32,649 bases of DNA from CAZVIJ01 sp964626735 (GTDB lineage Bacteria > Patescibacteriota > Dojkabacteria > JAOAGR01), in assembly GCA_964626735.1 (NCBI GenBank), contig CAZVIJ010000015.1:1-32649 (forward strand), written 5' to 3'. The notes under the pieces were generated by a model that searched no databases, had not been told where the DNA came from, and was given only the letters and a program-made list of their open reading frames with translations. Shown here in pieces: positions 30,361 through 32,649 of the stretch (positions are counted from its first letter, which is position 1; every line of letters begins with the position of its first letter). Position numbers and translations under genes: made by a program.

Positions 30361-31203
30361 CTATTTGTCGAATGCCAATACCGGTCGTTTTCCGTACGCG
30401 ATCATTCCTACTCCCTGCGATTCGAGAACATGCCTCATTCGTGAACGAAGAGGTTCAGCGATATCGATATCCTGCAGAGCTTCAGCTTGCAGCTTTTCTT
30501 GTAGGTGCAGCAGTATTTCATCGGTTTGCTTTCGCTTTCTGCCGGGTTCATCAGAAATATAAATGAGCGCATCAACATCAAACTCGGGTAGGTCGCGACC
30601 GAGCCATGCTTCAAGCAAAAGATTAATCATAACCATATCTCCCGTCATAAACGTCTCCGCAATCTCCTCCCAATCGATAGTCCGATCTTTTATGCGAACG
30701 GGGCCTTCCATGGTGTTGTTATAAACTACTTGAGCATGCAAGAACCGATCGCCGAGCGAATAGACGGAACGCAAGAGCACGGACTTCGTTTGCTTAAGCA
30801 GCTGCGCCGGCGCATCTACACCGATATGCTCCGGGTTGCGCGTGAGCAGATCCAAGGTGGGATACTCTCGGGGAAGCTCGATAGTAACTTCGTAATTATT
30901 CGCATTGAAGACACGTGTGTTCGCCGTTGAGGTACCGAGGACAAGATTGACGGTTCGAGGCAGCTGCTCATCGTGCGGGTAAAGGTATTGCAAATCTGAA
31001 TACACTCCTCTCGTATTGAAATAGTCGGATATGACCGGCTCCGCGATTCGCGCCGGCAATACGATATTGCCGGTAACTGCACGAAGAAGCGTGCCCGCTG
31101 CGCGAGCCCGTACGACAAAAGCGCCAAGTTCAGGCATATTGATGCCGCGAGTAACTTTTTCCTCGGAAGTGGCCAGTAAGGCTGGATGATAATTAGTTCC
31201 CAT
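30361..31203 (-). CDS. hypothetical 280-aa protein
   Basis: I do not recognise the family. It has no signal peptide. The N-terminal half is mixed, with strands around 84-112; the C-terminal third is helical and charged (Arg-Lys-Arg-Lys-Gln near 225). Residues 154-163 (FLHAQVVYNN) resemble FLHAQQFLYNN in the protein at 12852. The ATG at 31203 is fixed by TATAAT (31217-31212) ending 8 nt upstream. The gene follows the partial surface-protein gene in the same direction with 45 nt between. Confidence 0.75.
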   Translation of the reverse strand: MGTNYHPALLATSEEKVTRGINMPELGAFVVRARAAGTLLRAVTGNIVLPARIAEPVISDYFNTRGVYSDLQYLYPHDEQLPRTVNLVLGTSTANTRVFNANNYEVTIELPREYPTLDLLTRNPEHIGVDAPAQLLKQTKSVLLRSVYSLGDRFLHAQVVYNNTMEGPVRIKDRTIDWEEIAETFMTGDMVMINLLLEAWLGRDLPEFDVDALIYISDEPGRKRKQTDEILLHLQEKLQAEALQDIDIAEPLRSRMRHVLESQGVGMIAYGKRPVLAFDK

Positions 31204-31211
31204 TGAACCGG

Positions 31212-31217
31212 ATTATA
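31212..31217 (-). promoter_or_regulatory. -10 box for the gene starting at 31203
   Basis: TATAAT on the minus strand ends 8 nt before the ATG. Confidence 0.65.
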
Positions 31218-31248
31218 TCAGCTTAAGATTTGTTATTGGATATTCTTC

Positions 31249-32649
31249 TCAACGATTAACGCGAAGCAAGAACCATGAAGTAACGGCAACGATCGGAACG
31301 AGGAGAATGGCAACAACTGTCTTGGTTGCAATTGCATTAATCAAAAGCAGCACCGTGATTCCTCCCGAAAGATATGCCGGATTAAAATGGTAGCGGCGTA
31401 ATGTCATGCCGGAAACGACGTCGTGTGCCTTTGCGAGCTCAACTTGCGTATCTACGACACCTTCCTGCTGCAAATTTACGCGTACATGCTTTGATTCATA
31501 CCCGATTCGCGACATTTCTACGATGAACGAGCCTTGCGGCAGTCTCAAATCGGCGTATCCCCCCAGATTGGTTGCGACCTTTTTGAAGACCGTTCCCTGA
31601 TCGGTACGAACAGTTATTGCGACGAAGCTGAGCGGCTCGAACGTAAGTCCATCAACCAATTTGAATTTGCCGCTCTTCCCGAAAAGTGCCCGTAGCGTCG
31701 GCAAAGAAAATCCCCCGGCAACGAGCGCAAGCAGCCCCGGAAGAAGCAATTGCAGAATTCCCATAAACGAGACGATGAGCACGACGGCACTGCCAAGAGT
31801 ACCGGTTTGTTGCACGATTTCCGTTGTTGTTTCACCAATAACCTGGCTCGATGATTTGATCTCTGTACCGTTCTTCGTATCCATTTTTACGACCAGCTGC
31901 TTTTTAGGATCGGCTCCTCGAATACTATCGATAAGGGATTGGCTGATTGTCATTTTCTTTTCGAGTTTCTTCCCTTCCACCGCGATCACGAGCTCGTATT
32001 GACCTTTCGGGATATCGACGAATGTGGCATTCCCCTCGCCGTCGGTAACTACTTTGACATTCAAAGAAGGAATTAGTACTTCGGCATTTTTGACCGGATT
32101 ATTGTTCTCGTCAAGAATCCGTACATTTACGACAAATTTATCTGATTCGAAGCGATCGACTGAAGATTGCGGAGCTTGCGTGGTGGTAGTTTGGGGAGGC
32201 GTCGGCGACGGAGTTTGTACTGTGGATGGAGCAACGGTAGTCGTAGGTTCCGGAGTCGTAACCGGCTGGTAAGAAATGGATACGCTGCCGTTATTGAGGG
32301 GAGCTCCGGCAACATCTTGCTCTTCTATAGCTATATCGTTTTCGCCAACCGTAAGGATTGGTGTATCGATGCTCCAGGTACCGTCGCATGCAACTTTCTT
32401 CGCAAGCGAAGAAATTACGCCGCCGATCTTTATCACGACATAGTTGCCGGAGTTACCGGTACCCTTGATCGTAACCGAGCTGTTCGTCGACATATAGCTG
32501 GTATCACCCGAAATAATTTGATCTTTGATTTGCGTTACGCTGAACTTCAGTTTCTTGCACGTCACCGGGGCGGCAGTAGGGGTTGGAGTAGTTTGCGGTT
32601 GCGATTGCTTGTCGTTGTCTGAAATTGCGGTGAGAACGGAGCCCGTGGA
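31249..32649 (-). CDS. partial surface protein with two transthyretin-like domains (5' end off-window)
   Basis: The frame is open from the window edge (32649) to TGA at 31249, 466 residues, so the N-terminus is missing. The internal GTG at 32565 is not a credible start, because the upstream sequence codes for a Thr/Pro stalk. Order from the edge: short stalk; Ig-like domain; second Thr/Pro stalk; a transthyretin/CarboxypepD_reg-like domain (VVNVRILDENNNPVKNAEVL); a hydrophobic stretch; a second such domain containing Asp-Gln-Gly-Thr-Val and Asn-Leu-Gly-Gly-Tyr; and two C-terminal membrane helices ending in Arg-Val-Asn-Arg. This order matches the C-terminal 300 residues of the 1705-aa protein at 19507, so the two share an anchor. 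Confidence 0.88.
   Translation of the reverse strand, partial: STGSVLTAISDNDKQSQPQTTPTPTAAPVTCKKLKFSVTQIKDQIISGDTSYMSTNSSVTIKGTGNSGNYVVIKIGGVISSLAKKVACDGTWSIDTPILTVGENDIAIEEQDVAGAPLNNGSVSISYQPVTTPEPTTTVAPSTVQTPSPTPPQTTTTQAPQSSVDRFESDKFVVNVRILDENNNPVKNAEVLIPSLNVKVVTDGEGNATFVDIPKGQYELVIAVEGKKLEKKMTISQSLIDSIRGADPKKQLVVKMDTKNGTEIKSSSQVIGETTTEIVQQTGTLGSAVVLIVSFMGILQLLLPGLLALVAGGFSLPTLRALFGKSGKFKLVDGLTFEPLSFVAITVRTDQGTVFKKVATNLGGYADLRLPQGSFIVEMSRIGYESKHVRVNLQQEGVVDTQVELAKAHDVVSGMTLRRYHFNPAYLSGGITVLLLINAIATKTVVAILLVPIVAVTSWFLLRVNR

Noticed and set aside
1..32649. CRISPR arrays, insertion sequences, integrases or phage structural genes
   Set aside because: None seen. The repeated DNA in 22000-24270 and 26400-27150 is coding repeat, not CRISPR, and no transposase or integrase motif was found.

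Overview
The window looks like part of the chromosome of an uncultivated, small-genome bacterium, most likely a member of the Candidate Phyla Radiation (Patescibacteria; Saccharibacteria or Microgenomates are reasonable guesses). This rests on the mix of genes: only five products belong to families I recognise with certainty (tRNA-Gln, bS16, KhpA, a threonine-aldolase-like enzyme, a GNAT acetyltransferase). Most others are orphan proteins, and there is a block of very large secreted proteins with Thr/Pro-rich stalks. TGA ends several genes, so the code is standard. The rpsP-khpA unit stops after khpA, without rimM, trmD or rplS.

Layout. 1-4283: tRNA-Gln (minus), then five plus-strand orphan genes, including a two-helix membrane protein and a helical-repeat protein. 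4359-9589: a minus-strand block of three large unknown proteins (332, 1108 and 304 aa). 9648-13448: an orphan, a membrane-anchored PsbP-like lipid-anchor-free surface protein, another orphan, the threonine-aldolase-like enzyme and a further orphan. 13449-14684: an atypical island with a strong promoter, a structured candidate small RNA ending in an intrinsic terminator, two more hairpins, a Shine-Dalgarno-driven GNAT gene whose frame continues 42 codons past its stop, and a hairpin holding a five-codon ORF. 14685-18770: orphans, a small membrane protein, a secreted helical protein and a divergent winged-helix protein. 18842-19393: rpsP-khpA and its terminator. 19507-32649: a minus-strand surface-protein locus with giant proteins of 1705, 1377 and more than 466 aa, a small anchored protein, and two orphans.

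Expression logic. About seventeen genes have a sigma70-type -10 hexamer (usually TATAAT) ending only 4-9 nt before the start codon, and no Shine-Dalgarno. This places the expected transcription start on or within about two bases of the start codon, so leaderless mRNAs appear to be the default here. I used the signature to move several start codons. In two places the -10 box contains the stop codon of the preceding gene. A clear Shine-Dalgarno appears only at the operon-internal khpA and in the GNAT island.

How the genes may work together. The three giant proteins share extracellular beta-rich domains, a Thr/Pro stalk, a transthyretin-like (CarboxypepD_reg-like) domain and C-terminal membrane anchors. 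Two of them also have a second transthyretin-like domain between membrane helices, probably cytoplasmic. This suggests cell-surface attachment or host-contact machinery. Promoter, hairpin and domain calls were made by eye; no homology search or folding program was run.
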